Shown here piece by piece: positions 9,021 through 17,606 of a stretch of DNA of 64,000 bases. Within the stretch, counting starts at the first letter, position 1; each line of letters opens with the position of its first letter. The stretch lies in NCBI GenBank assembly GCA_019308745.1, contig JAFDHO010000004.1, positions 1-64,000 on the forward strand, given 5' to 3'. A program made the translations under genes and the position numbers. The stretch comes from Deltaproteobacteria bacterium (lineage in GTDB: Bacteria; Desulfobacterota; DSM-4660; Desulfatiglandales; HGW-15). Below the pieces are notes generated by a model. The model was not told the DNA's origin and searched no databases. It saw only the letters and a program-made list of their open reading frames with translations.

Positions 9021-9209
9021 ATGCTTAAGAAGCTCGTTGTAGGACCTTACCAGACCAACTGCTATATTCTGGGTTGTGATCAGACCGGGGAAGGCGTTGT
9101 TATCGACCCCGGTGATGACGTAAGGGTATATCCGGGCCACGGACCCGCCTCTACCATTGGGAGAGAGCGCAGGACAAACCCCTTCTTCCGCCTGAGCCAT
9201 GCCTGCTAG
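9021..9209 (+). pseudogene. Metallo-beta-lactamase fold hydrolase with large internal deletion
   Basis: The 62-residue frame joins the two ends of a glyoxalase II-like metallo-hydrolase. Residues 1-33 ([14 protein letters not shown] ... VVIDPGDD) are the normal N-terminus. Residues 34-56 ([14 protein letters not shown], then ERRTNPF) are the normal C-terminal motif of the YcbL-type subfamily. The intervening part, normally well over 100 residues and holding the HxHxDH metal site, is missing without loss of reading frame. The start codon and its AAGGAAG ribosome binding site are intact, so a short peptide could still be made, but it cannot be a metal-dependent hydrolase. The alternative is an assembly collapse at this point. 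Confidence 0.8.
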
Positions 9210-9235
9210 CCCAGGGATTCCGTGAGTAAACGAAA

Positions 9236-10210
9236 CTAACCCGGATACCTTCGAGTGAGGTTCTGGTAGACCATGAGGAGCCGCACTGCAAAGATTGCCA
9301 TCACCAGTCTTGGCACCCAGAGCCAAAAGGGGCTCAGGCCCAGGGCCAGGAACAGGGCCGGATCGTCAATGAGCGAATGGTTTATGCCAATGGAAAGGTG
9401 AAGTCTTTCCAGTTCCTCTCTCCCTAACTTACCTTCTTTCACTTCTTCGAAGATGGCCGCGGCGCCAAAACCGAGCCCAAAGAAGGCTGCAATGATCCAC
9501 AGTGTTCCCACCCTTTCGCTCAGCCCGAGCACCCTTAAGAAAGGGCGCGCCCCCTTCACGATCGACTCTATCCATCCTATGGCCTTGAGAATCTCGAGAG
9601 CGAGGAGGACTGTCATGATAATCAGAAATATCTTGGCAGAAAGGACCAAGGTCCCGACTGACCAGGCCCTCAGCATAGCAAGGAAAGGCTCGCCCGTTCC
9701 ACCTGGCACTCCCATGCCCCCTTGGGACCCGGCCCCTGTCTCCAGAAACTGGGCCGCCACGATCATCGTGAGTAGCCCGGCGGCGAGGCGAAAAGACGTA
9801 GATTTCAAGGGATGGAGTCCGGATCTACCCTGAATGATTCCTTCCTGAATCAGGGCGTGGGCCATGAGCATAAAGATGGCCATGAGGGTCATCTCATCCC
9901 TGGTCAGGGGCAGGACTGACATGGCGGCAATGCCCCCGTAGATACCTGTGAAAAGACATATAAGGATTGGGAGGGCCGCAATGGATGGTAAGCCCACAAG
10001 GTCCATGAAAGGATGCATCAGGTAATCAACCCGGTTCAGCAGGCCGCTCCAGGAGAGCAAAGAGGTCAGGAAGGAGATCGGGATGACTATCTTCAACAGC
10101 CATATGAACCCTTCCCATCCCTTTCCGAGGCCGGAGTGGAAGCCACTCCTCAGCGCATCACTCCGGCCTCCCTTAAACACGTTTCTTTGATTCCCCATCC
10201 CTTCTCCCAT
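9236..10210 (-). CDS. Nucleoside-recognition (Gate) domain membrane protein, SpmA/SpmB-like
   Basis: This is a polytopic inner-membrane protein of about 324 residues with the Gate/nucleoside-recognition fold found in spore maturation proteins A/B, FeoB and concentrative nucleoside transporters. Hydrophobic blocks occur at about 25-50, 60-90, 95-115, 140-160, 180-215 and 235-260, and a final one near the C-terminus. A polar SIGINHSLIDDPALFLALG segment precedes the last helix. The frame extends upstream, but the ATG at 10208-10210 has GAGGAG 7 bases before it. The substrate is unknown; the organism need not sporulate, since this family is common in non-sporulating bacteria. It is separated from the upstream operon by a terminator. 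Confidence 0.72.
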   Translation of the reverse strand: MGEGMGNQRNVFKGGRSDALRSGFHSGLGKGWEGFIWLLKIVIPISFLTSLLSWSGLLNRVDYLMHPFMDLVGLPSIAALPILICLFTGIYGGIAAMSVLPLTRDEMTLMAIFMLMAHALIQEGIIQGRSGLHPLKSTSFRLAAGLLTMIVAAQFLETGAGSQGGMGVPGGTGEPFLAMLRAWSVGTLVLSAKIFLIIMTVLLALEILKAIGWIESIVKGARPFLRVLGLSERVGTLWIIAAFFGLGFGAAAIFEEVKEGKLGREELERLHLSIGINHSLIDDPALFLALGLSPFWLWVPRLVMAIFAVRLLMVYQNLTRRYPG

Positions 10211-10235
10211 TCCATGGCTCCTCGGCATAGGAAGA

Positions 10236-10264
10236 AGAAAAAAGGCCTCCCCCAAGAGAAGCCT
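10236..10264 (-). terminator. Intrinsic terminator after the CoA ligase operon
   Basis: Read on the minus strand, AGGCTTCTC and GGGAGGCCT form a stem of about nine pairs including two G-T pairs, with a TTGG-type loop. It is followed directly by six T residues. It lies between the CoA ligase stop at 10318 and the Gate gene start at 10210, so it would end the operon that begins near 20.9 kb. Confidence 0.75.
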
Positions 10265-10317
10265 CTCTTACCCTGTGACTGGCATCCTGTCTCTAAGGTC
10301 GGAAAGGGCGATGAGGG

Positions 10318-11865
10318 CTAGGAGCCGCTCATATCCTTCACTAACAGGGCTTTTCTCACCTTTCCCAGGGCCGTCCTTGGGAACTCCTTACAGAAGGTGA
10401 CCTTCTTGGGCCATTTGAATCGAGCCAACCGACCCTCACAGTGGGATATGACCTCCCCAGGATCAAGCCTGTATCCCTGTTTGGTTATGACAAAGGCGTG
10501 TCCTACCTCACCCCATTTCTCGTCAGGGACCCCTACCACCGCAATGTCCTCGATCCCTGGATGATCCCTCAAGACCCGTTCAACCTCCGCAGGATAAACA
10601 TTCTCTCCTCCGGAGATGTACATGTCCTTTGCCCGGTCTACAAGGTAGTAGTACCCTTCTTCGTCCCTTCTCGCGAGATCCCCGGTATGAAGCCATCCGT
10701 TCCGTATGGTCTCTCGAGTCCTCACGGGGTCCCGCCAATATTCATTCATCATTATGGTGCCGCGAACCACGATTTCCCCAACTTCCCCTGGCTTGCATGA
10801 CTGGCCCTCCTGATTCAGGAGGTCGACCGTCGCGTGAAAGACCGGCCTCCCGACAGATCCGGGCTTCCGAATCACTTCTTCTTCCGAGGCCCACAGGAGG
10901 ATGGAGGTCTCGGTCTGTCCCATTATCTGTCGCAGGGGGAGGCCCATCTCCCTGAACTGAAGCATAAGCTCGGGGATGACCCTTTCCCCTCCTATGGCAC
11001 AGACCTTCAGAGAAGACAGGGCGGGTTTGTTCCCCGCCACTGACTTGAGGAGGGCCTTATAGACAGTCGGCACCCCGAGAAACTTGGTGACACGGTATTT
11101 CTGGATATCTTCATAGACCTTATCAGCCTCAAACCTCGGATGGATCACCATTGTGGCACCTTTGTATAGGATAGGCGTTACCTGTATGAAGAGACCACCA
11201 GAGTGAAACATCGGCAAGAGAATGAGCATGATGTCGTCAAAGTCCAGCCTGAAAAAGATATCCGCATTCAGGCAGTTGAAAAAAGTCTTCCGATGGGAGA
11301 GAACCGCTCCCTTTGGCTCACCTGTAGTCCCTGAAGTGTACATGATCACCTGGGGTTCTCCCGGATCAGCCGACCCCTTTGATCCTTCGAGGTCCGGCCG
11401 CCGGCCGTCAAAGGCAGCAGATTCACGGTTCAAATCCAAGAAAGCACCCTGAGTCCCACTCTCCCCAACAGCACAGGGCAGGGTCTGCGGCATGAGTTCT
11501 GTGACACCTGCCTTCCTCACCGTATCCTCGAATTCCGAGCCAAAGACAAAAAGCCGAGGATCGCAATTCTCAAGGAAGTACTTCAGTTCCGCTTCAGCAG
11601 AACGAAAATTGAGGGGGACAAAAATGACCCCGAGCCTGCAACATGCCAAGTAGAGTTCCAGAAACTCGAGACAGTTCTTGAGCATAACCGCTACCCTGTC
11701 GCCCTTTTCGAGTCCGAGTGATTGAAGCCAGCAGGCTGTCCTGTCCACTCCCCTTTCAAGCTCCGAGTAGGTGATTTCCACGCCTTCCGTTATGATGGCC
11801 GTCTTGGCAGGGCTTATCTCACTCCAGCGCCTCACAATGGAGGCGATATTCATGGACTCAATCAC
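10318..11865 (-). CDS. AMP-dependent acyl-CoA synthetase/ligase
   Basis: This is an ANL-superfamily enzyme of about 515 residues that would activate a carboxylic acid to its CoA thioester with ATP. The AMP-binding P-loop appears as MYTSGTTGEPKG. The hinge and ribose-binding region is TGDLARRDEEGYYYLVDR, followed by KDMYISGGENVYPAE. The catalytic lysine region is ALGKVRKALL near the C-terminus. The likely start is the GTG at 11863-11865, which overlaps the V4R stop as GTGA and follows GAGGGGAA; an ATG 12 bases downstream is an alternative. It is the last gene of the hydantoinase-type operon, so its substrate is probably an acid produced by that pathway; the exact acid is unknown. Confidence 0.9.
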   Translation of the reverse strand: MIESMNIASIVRRWSEISPAKTAIITEGVEITYSELERGVDRTACWLQSLGLEKGDRVAVMLKNCLEFLELYLACCRLGVIFVPLNFRSAEAELKYFLENCDPRLFVFGSEFEDTVRKAGVTELMPQTLPCAVGESGTQGAFLDLNRESAAFDGRRPDLEGSKGSADPGEPQVIMYTSGTTGEPKGAVLSHRKTFFNCLNADIFFRLDFDDIMLILLPMFHSGGLFIQVTPILYKGATMVIHPRFEADKVYEDIQKYRVTKFLGVPTVYKALLKSVAGNKPALSSLKVCAIGGERVIPELMLQFREMGLPLRQIMGQTETSILLWASEEEVIRKPGSVGRPVFHATVDLLNQEGQSCKPGEVGEIVVRGTIMMNEYWRDPVRTRETIRNGWLHTGDLARRDEEGYYYLVDRAKDMYISGGENVYPAEVERVLRDHPGIEDIAVVGVPDEKWGEVGHAFVITKQGYRLDPGEVISHCEGRLARFKWPKKVTFCKEFPRTALGKVRKALLVKDMSGS

Positions 11866-12374
11866 TTCTTCCCCTCTACTTCGAACAGGCACTCCCGATC
11901 CCCCTTTGCCACGCAGGATGTCTCCTCAGCCTTGCACTCCCTTTCAAACAGGACTGTTGCCATCCCTGCAATGACGCCCCGAATGAGATGGCAGACTCCA
12001 TGATCAGATCTGCCATAGGCCTGGGCAAAGGGAGAATTGGAAACAGAAACACATAACCTCTTTGTCTCGAGGCTGCACTCCCCGAGGGTGAAATGTCCCC
12101 AACCGATCTGGTTGCCCATACTCATCATAAACTCGAGGGTCTCCATGGCCGAGAAGCCGTAGACCTCCCTGTATTTCCTGGCAGATAAAAGACCTCCGGA
12201 GAAACCACCATCGAATAGTCTTTCCTCGGCCCCCGGGCCGAAGGCCTCTCTTACGGCCTTTTGAAATCCCGTGATCGTCTCCGGTCGCACCAACAGGTAA
12301 CGGACCCCTTTGAATGACAGCGCACCCTTAGATGCCTCATACTGCATCTCCTTCAGGATCGGGTTCTCCGACAT
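11862..12374 (-). CDS. V4R (4-vinyl reductase) domain protein
   Basis: The 170-residue protein consists essentially of one V4R domain, a small-molecule binding module seen in bacteriochlorophyll biosynthesis (BchJ), in phenol-type regulators and in stand-alone proteins. The conserved block GVCHLIRGVIAGM is followed by a cysteine-containing tail with ETSCVAKGDRECLFEV, the usual metal- or ligand-binding cysteine pattern. There is no DNA-binding domain. It is translationally coupled to the CoA ligase through a GTGA overlap. In context it may bind a pathway intermediate or act as an accessory to the ligase or hydantoinase; this is inference. Confidence 0.8.
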   Translation of the reverse strand: MSENPILKEMQYEASKGALSFKGVRYLLVRPETITGFQKAVREAFGPGAEERLFDGGFSGGLLSARKYREVYGFSAMETLEFMMSMGNQIGWGHFTLGECSLETKRLCVSVSNSPFAQAYGRSDHGVCHLIRGVIAGMATVLFERECKAEETSCVAKGDRECLFEVEGKK

Positions 12375-12548
12375 CTCTCCTTCCCACCCTTTCTCTCAAG
12401 ACCAATGACAGTAAACATACCCAGGGACCCAATCTCTCATAGCCTCTCAGGCAGGTCCAGCTATTCTCTTCTTCCGTTAAGGTGTCACCACCCAATCGAA
12501 CTGCACCTGTTACGCCCCTGCACCCAGCCACCGTCTCCCTCCCTGACC

Positions 12549-13775
12549 CTATTCGGTTCTTAATGTTCCGACCAGATCGGACAGTCTTGGGATGCGTTGT
12601 TCCACCATATAGGATTTGATCCTGTCAATAACTTCCACGGTGATCCTGGGGTTGACAAAATTCCACGTGCCTATCTCTACGGCAGATGCCCCTGCTATGA
12701 TGAATTCCAGGGCATCTTCGAAGCATGAGATCCCGCCTATTCCAATGATCGGTATATCCACACTCCTGTAAACCTGCCAGACAAGAGGCAGGGCAAGAGG
12801 CTTGATTGCAGGACCAGCAAGCCCCCCTGTCATATTTCTTCCAAGCTTGGACCTGCGCGTTTTGATGTCTATGGCCATACCTAGAGGCGAATTAATCCAT
12901 CCATCCCAGTTCACCTCGTGGATATCGTAGATCGGGCCGTCTTTGCAGATAAGCGAGTATACGACACTGCCGTCCTCGGACCATTGGAGTGCGGGTTTCT
13001 TCCAATGATCCCTGAGGACGATTCTTTCAGGAACTAAGGGGAAGGCACAGGAAAGGCACGCGCCGAAACCGCACCCCATGTGGGTCTCCAACGCGACCTG
13101 GCCTGCAAGGCCCCATCTTTTCGAAAGGTCCGACAATTCCTTCAACATGGGTAAGGGCCCGCATGCTATGATGTGATAGGCGTTTGATATTGTGCCTGCT
13201 TCCAGCATCTGGGCCAGCAAGGCGGGGGCCTGGCCCTTAAAACCAAGGCTTCCGTCATCCGTGTAGGTGTGCACCTCGCCGATCTTGGAGCATTCTGCCT
13301 CGTAGAACACCCGCTCGTGCCTCCTTCCCCCGAGCACGACATGGATATCTGCAGACCGATCCCTTGAGCGGATTGCCTCCCCCACGGCATAGAGAGGCGC
13401 AATGCCGATGCCCCTGGATACCAGAACGAGATCTCTTATCTCATCCACCATCAAGAACCCGTTCCCAAAGGGGCCCAGGGCATCGACCGTGTCCCGCGGA
13501 ACCCTCGTTCTCAGCCAACCGGTCCCTTTCCCTATGACCAGGTAGAGGATCTCCATGAGAGATCTCCCCTTTTCCTTCGAAACCCTGTGAACGCTGAAGG
13601 GTCTTCTGAATAGAGGATCTGTGCCATGGCCACACAGCAGATTGTAGAACTGACCCGGCCTGGGGGTGACCGGCGAGGCGGTAATGTCCAGGGCCATCTT
13701 GTGATAGTTGTTCGCTACGTTGACATTGTGTATGACTGGATATTCCATACCAAGAGTCGCTCCCTGTAAGGTCAT
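12549..13775 (-). CDS. PyrK-like electron-transfer flavoprotein fused in frame to the C-terminal half of a PyrD
   Basis: Residues 1 to about 270 are a complete dihydroorotate dehydrogenase electron-transfer subunit. An FAD-binding RPFSVHR motif and an NAD-binding region with LVSRGIGIAPLYA are present. The [2Fe-2S] ligands run CGFGACLSC and then C in SLICKDGP, ending at IYDIHEVNWDG. From about residue 275 the sequence switches to NSPLGMAIDIKTRR and TGGLAGPAIKPLAL. It continues with IPIIGIGGISCFEDALEF and AVEIGTWNFVNP, which is the second half of PyrD including the FMN phosphate-binding loops. The first half of PyrD, with the catalytic base and most of the substrate site, is absent. The ATG overlaps the hyuB stop as ATGA; an ATG nine codons later is possible. 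The protein may be a NAD(P)H-flavin electron donor, but orotate-type chemistry looks lost. Confidence 0.85.
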   Translation of the reverse strand: MTLQGATLGMEYPVIHNVNVANNYHKMALDITASPVTPRPGQFYNLLCGHGTDPLFRRPFSVHRVSKEKGRSLMEILYLVIGKGTGWLRTRVPRDTVDALGPFGNGFLMVDEIRDLVLVSRGIGIAPLYAVGEAIRSRDRSADIHVVLGGRRHERVFYEAECSKIGEVHTYTDDGSLGFKGQAPALLAQMLEAGTISNAYHIIACGPLPMLKELSDLSKRWGLAGQVALETHMGCGFGACLSCAFPLVPERIVLRDHWKKPALQWSEDGSVVYSLICKDGPIYDIHEVNWDGWINSPLGMAIDIKTRRSKLGRNMTGGLAGPAIKPLALPLVWQVYRSVDIPIIGIGGISCFEDALEFIIAGASAVEIGTWNFVNPRITVEVIDRIKSYMVEQRIPRLSDLVGTLRTE

Positions 13776-15499
13776 GCGGACTTTGTCATCCCTTGTCTCA
13801 GTCTTAGTGTCTCATCCTCGTCGACGCTCATATCTTCCCGCAGGGCAACTCCATAGTCAGTCTTTGCAGACCCGAGGCTTACCTTACCCTCCACGACATC
13901 CCTCTGCACGAGGGCAGGATCCCGCTCCCAGGGCGGACCATAACCTCCGCTTCCCGGCAAACGGATGCTCAAGAGGCTACCGGCCTTCAGTTCTTCAACC
14001 CCCTTGGATTTGCATATCCGTTCACCCGGGGTCGCAGGATTCAGAACAAGGCGGCCCTGAGTCCCTTCCATACCCCCGAAGAGGCCCTGGGGTTTGAATT
14101 TCTGGCGGTCGGAATATCGGGCCCAGGTCACGTCTGTCAGGAACCGGATGTCCCTTCGGAGTGAGAGTCCTCCTCGGAACCTGCCAGGTCCCCCGGAGTC
14201 AGGTATCAGTTCATATCTCTCAATCATGACAGGGTTTTCCAGTTCGGCCGCCTCCACCGGGGTATTCAGGAAACGCCCCAGATGGAGATCCTGCCCATCC
14301 GGACCGTCCTTCTTGGGCCTTGCACCGGCCCCCCCTCCTTGTATTTCGATATAACAGAAAGGTCTTCCTGTCTTGGGGTGGATTCCCATGAAACTATTTG
14401 TACAGGCCTGACCGTGGCTTCCGGCAACGACCCTGTTCGGGACCACCTGGCTCATGGCCTTTAACATGGCTTCGGTGATCTTGGTCATGGTCTGGCTTCG
14501 GGCCGTTACCCCCGCAGGCGGTACGGGTCTGGTTATGAGGCCCTCTCGGCCCTCCACCCTGATAGGTTTGAATGTCCCGGAATTGACGACCATGTATGGA
14601 TCGATTATGCCGACCATGACATAGAATACCCCCCCTTGACTGCAGGACCAGGGAGAGTTGACGTTACCCTTGGCCTGGGGGCTGCTGCCCTCAAAATCCA
14701 CCCTCATGACATCGTCCTTGATGTGCACATTCACTTGAACCTTGAGAGGTTCATCGATCTGGCCGTCGTCGTCCAGGAAATCGACTCCCCTGTAATCGCC
14801 ATCGGGCATATTTCGAATCGCCTCTCTTACGATTCTCTCACCATACTCGATGAGCAGTTCGGTAGACTCCAGGAAGACCTTCAGGCCGTATTTCTCGACC
14901 AGGGCCTTCACCCGGCCGACCCCCCAGGTGGTCGTGGCGGCCTGTGCCCTAAAATCATCGAGTGTCTTTTCCGGAATTCTGATGTTCTTTTCGATGATAT
15001 CAAAGACCTGGGTGTCTTCTTCGCCCCCACTGTAAAGTTTGACAAAGGGCAACCTCAAGCCTTCCTGATAGATCTCTGTCAGGCCTCCGGCTACTCCGCC
15101 CGGCACCGCCCCGCCCATATCAAGTTGATGGGCGATGTTGGCCACAAAGGCAATCAATTGCCCCTCAAAGAATACGGGGGAGAAGAATTGCATATCAAGG
15201 AGGTGCTGCCCGCCCAGGTAGGGGTCGTTGCAGATAATCACATCCCCCTCTTCCAACCCTCGAACCCTTTCCAGCATCCTTTTGGCCGTCTCCGGCAAGC
15301 TAAACAACATCAGCGGGCAAAGATTGGCCTGGGAGAGTATATCCCCGGAGGCGTCCAGCACCGCACAATTGATGTCCATGATCTCTTTGACGCTCGTGGT
15401 GCGCCCGGTTCGCATAAGATTGTAGCCCATATCATTTGCTATGGCTTCCAACCCGTATCGAATCACCTGCATGGTTACTGGATCCGCCTTGTACGCCAT
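13772..15499 (-). CDS. Hydantoinase B/oxoprolinase family subunit (HyuB-like)
   Basis: This 575-residue protein is the B subunit of the ATP-dependent hydantoinase/5-oxoprolinase/ketone carboxylase superfamily. It shows the family segments NDPYLGGQHLLDMQF (about 91-105), SHGQACTNSFMG, EIQGGGAGARP and the glycine-rich GGPGRFRGGLSLRRD. The C-terminus has LPGSGGYGPPWERDP. Length is normal. It partners with the HyuA-like protein encoded 44 bases upstream and overlaps the downstream pyrK fusion as ATGA. Known members hydrolyse cyclic amides or carboxylate ketones such as acetone and acetophenone with ATP. The adjacent CoA ligase makes the carboxylase option attractive, but the substrate cannot be read from the sequence. 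Confidence 0.9.
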   Translation of the reverse strand: MAYKADPVTMQVIRYGLEAIANDMGYNLMRTGRTTSVKEIMDINCAVLDASGDILSQANLCPLMLFSLPETAKRMLERVRGLEEGDVIICNDPYLGGQHLLDMQFFSPVFFEGQLIAFVANIAHQLDMGGAVPGGVAGGLTEIYQEGLRLPFVKLYSGGEEDTQVFDIIEKNIRIPEKTLDDFRAQAATTTWGVGRVKALVEKYGLKVFLESTELLIEYGERIVREAIRNMPDGDYRGVDFLDDDGQIDEPLKVQVNVHIKDDVMRVDFEGSSPQAKGNVNSPWSCSQGGVFYVMVGIIDPYMVVNSGTFKPIRVEGREGLITRPVPPAGVTARSQTMTKITEAMLKAMSQVVPNRVVAGSHGQACTNSFMGIHPKTGRPFCYIEIQGGGAGARPKKDGPDGQDLHLGRFLNTPVEAAELENPVMIERYELIPDSGGPGRFRGGLSLRRDIRFLTDVTWARYSDRQKFKPQGLFGGMEGTQGRLVLNPATPGERICKSKGVEELKAGSLLSIRLPGSGGYGPPWERDPALVQRDVVEGKVSLGSAKTDYGVALREDMSVDEDETLRLRQGMTKSA

Positions 15500-15542
15500 T
15501 TACTCTCCCTGCTTGACAGAAATCCCTCCTTTTCATCCGGGT

Positions 15543-17606
15543 CTAGGATCCCCCTCCAAGCCAAATGACAATGTTTTCGTGCTCATCCACAGACCCCTCC
15601 GAGCCATCAGGGATGAGGGTTGTGGATATCCTCTCCTCTACTACACACGGTCCGGGAATACGGGTTCCACAGCCAAGGAGGTTTCTTTCGTAAACGGGCG
15701 TTTCGGTCCACCCCTTTCCGTGGAAATACACGGGGCGTTTTTCCTTCATGGCGTCCTTGAGTGGCGTGGGGTTTGTCGGGCTCTTGGAAAGGGTCAAGCC
15801 GGGGTTCTCACCCACGGCCCTGACCCTCAAATTGATGATCTCCACCTGTGCCTTTGGTTCACTGTAGGAGTAGACTTGACGGTGGAGGGCATGAAAGTTC
15901 TCTATGAGGGTTCCTACTGATTCCTCATTGAATGGGGTAGATCTTTCGACGGGTGTGTTGAGTTCCCATGACTGCCCCTCGTACCTGAGGTCTGCCGACC
16001 AGGTGACCCGGACATCCTCATCCTTCACCCCCTCAGTCTTCAGCCGCGCCCGGCCTTCCTCTTCCAGCTCCAGAAACGCATCACGGACGGCCTGTGGGTT
16101 AACATCATCCTGCCTCGCAGCGATGGTTCGAACCCCGTCGTGCTGAATGTCCGCAACCACCAGGCCAAGCGCTGAGAAATTACCGCACATGGGGGGAACA
16201 ACAACCTTGCTGATGCCCAGTTCTGCCGCAATGGCAACGGCATGATTCGGCGCCGCCCCCCCAAAGGGGACCAGGACGAACTCCCTGAGGTCGTATCCCC
16301 TTTCGACCGAGATACCGCTTATTCCTTTTATCATATTTGCATTGGCGATGTCTATGACGCTGAGGGCGGCCTCCTCGATGCTGGTACCCATAGGGACCGC
16401 TACGTGCTCCTCAATGGCCGATCGTGCCCTGTCCGGATGCAAAGGGATCTTTCCGCCCAGAAAGTAGTCCGGATTCAGTCTTCCGAGAACGAGGTTGGCA
16501 TCGGACACGGTTGGGAGCGTCCCTCCCCAGCCGTAGCAGGCGGGGCCCGGGTCAGAACCCGCGCTTTGTGGTCCGACATACAAGATCCCACCTTCATCCA
16601 CCCAGGCGACGCTCCCTCCCCCTGCCCCAATCGTTTTCAAATCCACCATGGGCAGCTTGATGGGATACTCCGTAACGCCGCCCCATGTGGTTGTTTTGGG
16701 CATCCCTTTGTCAATGATAGAGATGTCAAAGGTGGTCCCCCCCATATCCGCCCCGATGGCCATTTCATGCCCGATCAAACGGCTTATGAAGGCCGCTGCT
16801 ATGGCACCCGCAGCAGGTCCCGAATTGATCAAGCGGGCTGCATACTCCCTTGCAAGCTCCGCTGTCATGGAGCCCCCGTTGCTCTGCATGATGTGGAGCT
16901 GGATCCTCCCGTACTCCCTGTTGAGGCGCTCCAGGAGGTTAACCATGTACCTGTTGATCACGGGCCCCAGGTATCCGTTCATGACCGTCGTGCATGTCCT
17001 CTCATATTCCCTGAATTCGGGGCAGATCTCGGAAGAGAGGGAAAGGAAGACTTCAGGGGCCATTTCCTTGCAGATTTCCGCGACCCGCCTTTCGTGGGAC
17101 GGATTGAGAAAGGAGAAAAGAAGGCAGATGACGATGGCCTCCACTCCTTCTCCTTTGAGAAATGAGACCGCTTCCCGGACCGAATCCTCGTTGAGAGGTC
17201 TATGGACTTCTCCTTCGCTGTTGATACGCTCCTCAACACCCCTTCTCAGGTTTCTTGGGATCAACGGAGGCGGGTTGTCGGCCTCGAAATCAAAGGCGGC
17301 TTCCTTAGGTCTCGCCACCCTGCGGATTTCCAGGACGTCCTCAAATCCCCTCGTTGTTATCAATCCGGCCTTGGCGCCCTTACCTTCCACAATGGCGTTT
17401 GTCCCTATCGTTGTCCCGTGGATAAGGTAGTCAACCTCAGCTATGCTCTTCCCGGACATATCCAGGATTTCGCCGAGCCCCTTGAGGACGCCGTCGGCCA
17501 GGTCCTCGTGGGTGGTGGGTGTTTTCGTATAGATGAACCTCTCTTCCTCTTCATCCCAGAGGACGACATCCGTGAACGTTCCGCCTACATCGATTCCAAT
17601 TCTCAT
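15543..17606 (-). CDS. Hydantoinase A/oxoprolinase family ATPase subunit (HyuA-like)
   Basis: This subunit of about 687 residues carries the ATP-binding actin-like fold of the hydantoinase A/oxoprolinase/acetone carboxylase superfamily. The N-terminus MRIGIDVGGTFTDVVLW is the classic phosphate-binding motif, and a second one, GADMGGTTFDISIID, is in the middle. HGTTIGTNAIVEGKG and ARLINSGPAAGAIAAA are also conserved in the family. A longer reading reaches 17822, but it lies inside dctM. The ATG at 17604-17606 overlaps the dctM stop as ATGA and begins the conserved motif at once. Together with HyuB it would form an ATP-dependent hydrolase or carboxylase fed by the TRAP transporter encoded just upstream. 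Confidence 0.92.
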   Translation of the reverse strand: MRIGIDVGGTFTDVVLWDEEEERFIYTKTPTTHEDLADGVLKGLGEILDMSGKSIAEVDYLIHGTTIGTNAIVEGKGAKAGLITTRGFEDVLEIRRVARPKEAAFDFEADNPPPLIPRNLRRGVEERINSEGEVHRPLNEDSVREAVSFLKGEGVEAIVICLLFSFLNPSHERRVAEICKEMAPEVFLSLSSEICPEFREYERTCTTVMNGYLGPVINRYMVNLLERLNREYGRIQLHIMQSNGGSMTAELAREYAARLINSGPAAGAIAAAFISRLIGHEMAIGADMGGTTFDISIIDKGMPKTTTWGGVTEYPIKLPMVDLKTIGAGGGSVAWVDEGGILYVGPQSAGSDPGPACYGWGGTLPTVSDANLVLGRLNPDYFLGGKIPLHPDRARSAIEEHVAVPMGTSIEEAALSVIDIANANMIKGISGISVERGYDLREFVLVPFGGAAPNHAVAIAAELGISKVVVPPMCGNFSALGLVVADIQHDGVRTIAARQDDVNPQAVRDAFLELEEEGRARLKTEGVKDEDVRVTWSADLRYEGQSWELNTPVERSTPFNEESVGTLIENFHALHRQVYSYSEPKAQVEIINLRVRAVGENPGLTLSKSPTNPTPLKDAMKEKRPVYFHGKGWTETPVYERNLLGCGTRIPGPCVVEERISTTLIPDGSEGSVDEHENIVIWLGGGS

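Noticed and set aside
12337..12531. 64-codon minus-strand frame between the V4R gene and the pyrK fusion
   Set aside because: It overlaps the V4R start, has no ribosome binding site and its translation resembles no protein family.
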